From the NCBI GenBank assembly GCA_000814665.1, contig JWIH01000017.1, forward strand, positions 248,001-312,000: a DNA stretch of 64,000 nucleotides, given 5' to 3'. Positions 63,748 through 64,000 of the stretch are shown here, one piece after another. The DNA comes from Pseudoalteromonas flavipulchra NCIMB 2033 = ATCC BAA-314 (GTDB lineage: Bacteria; Pseudomonadota; Gammaproteobacteria; Enterobacterales; Alteromonadaceae). Position 1 is the first letter of the stretch. The number at the start of each line of letters is the position of its first letter. A model generated the notes under the pieces. It did no database searches. It saw only the letters and a list, made by a program, of their open reading frames with translations, and was not told where the DNA came from. A program made the position numbers and the translations under genes.

Positions 63748-64000
63748 ATGCAACTTCACATCAGAGAAAAAACGGCTGCGGTGCTCGAGGCTACAGGGCA
63801 ATATCGCCGACTCGGGCGCGCAGTTGATATCTTCCTCATCACCCTGATTTTAACCAATGTCGTTGCTATCGTGTTGGAATCTGAGCGCGACTTAGCAAGT
63901 GTGTACCATCACTACTTTCTAACCCTAGAGTTAGTCAGTGTGACCATCTTCGCCATCGAATACTTACTGAGGTTTTGGTGCTGTGTCGATAAACTTGATT
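63748..64000 (+). CDS. Voltage-gated ion channel family protein (partial, N terminus)
   Basis: The open frame from ATG 63748 runs to the window edge (84 codons). It encodes a cytoplasmic start MQLHIREKTAAVLEATG, a first membrane helix (VDIFLITLILTNVVAIVLES, about 27-46) and a second (LTLELVSVTIFAIEYLLRFW, about 59-78). This order, and the FxxEYLLRFW motif, match segments S1 and S2 of six-helix ion transport proteins (Kch/KvAP-like). Selectivity cannot be told without the pore. The remainder lies beyond the window. It starts 32 bases after the PatZ-like gene. Confidence 0.8.
   Translation, partial: MQLHIREKTAAVLEATGQYRRLGRAVDIFLITLILTNVVAIVLESERDLASVYHHYFLTLELVSVTIFAIEYLLRFWCCVDKLD

Overview
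The window looks like a chromosomal segment of a marine gammaproteobacterium, most probably Pseudoalteromonas or a close Alteromonadales relative. The evidence is the order lptD-surA-pdxA-rsmA-apaG-apaH, the neighbouring amgK-murU pair, divergent ygiF/ygiM genes, NhaD-type sodium handling, EfpL, a periplasmic Lig E, and moderately AT-rich DNA. The assignment rests on gene content and protein recognition only; no database search was run.

The first 8.5 kb is accessory DNA. Positions 1-4078 are a run of integron gene cassettes with six attC sites. They are oriented so that the array reads on the minus strand, with no integron integrase in the window. The cargo is a PD40/TolB-like exported protein, an unknown 113-aa protein, a cassette with two divergent genes (a small membrane protein and an AbiGi-family abortive-infection protein), a four-helix membrane protein and a lipoprotein. 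The entry side of the array (about 4073-6474) is occupied by an IS91-family element. It encodes a Y2 HUH transposase and a tyrosine recombinase, has short terminal inverted repeats, and carries eight and a half copies of an 18-bp tandem repeat beyond the transposase. Positions 6640-8430 hold a repeat array without convincing genes: two full units of about 500 bp with inverted ends, one half unit and one partial unit. They are built of hairpins with GGA in the loop, and one hairpin shows compensatory changes between copies. This is the most unusual part of the window.

From 8.6 kb to the end the sequence is mostly core genome. Block 8.6-16 kb: a lipoprotein, efpL, ligE, a HAD phosphatase, a TonB-dependent receptor and sixA. 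Block 16-30 kb: an insulinase-type protease, a GGDEF-EAL protein, pfkA, nhaD, a 2OG-Fe(II) oxygenase, a DUF368 polyprenyl-phosphate translocase and a DUF3530 protein. Block 28-37.5 kb is envelope and RNA maintenance: djlA-murU-amgK (peptidoglycan recycling) diverging from lptD-surA-pdxA-rsmA-apaG-apaH. Block 37.5-52 kb: a chemotaxis receptor, transketolase, metK, an HDOD protein, ygiF/ygiM, an alanine:sodium symporter, ctlX with a divergent Lrp-type regulator, an MscS-type channel and a BrkB/YihY protein. Block 52-64 kb: an M17 aminopeptidase, a CstA-type transporter, SOS-controlled dinB, an aldo/keto reductase, a NUDIX hydrolase, a TonB-like protein, an NYN-domain protein, a SIMPL protein, a PatZ-like CoA ligase/acetyltransferase and the start of an ion channel.

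A small TA-flanked MITE family (one complete copy, one 35-bp remnant, one single end) is scattered between 37.5 and 51.4 kb. Most convergent gene pairs are separated by clear hairpin terminators. No tRNA, rRNA or CRISPR array was seen.
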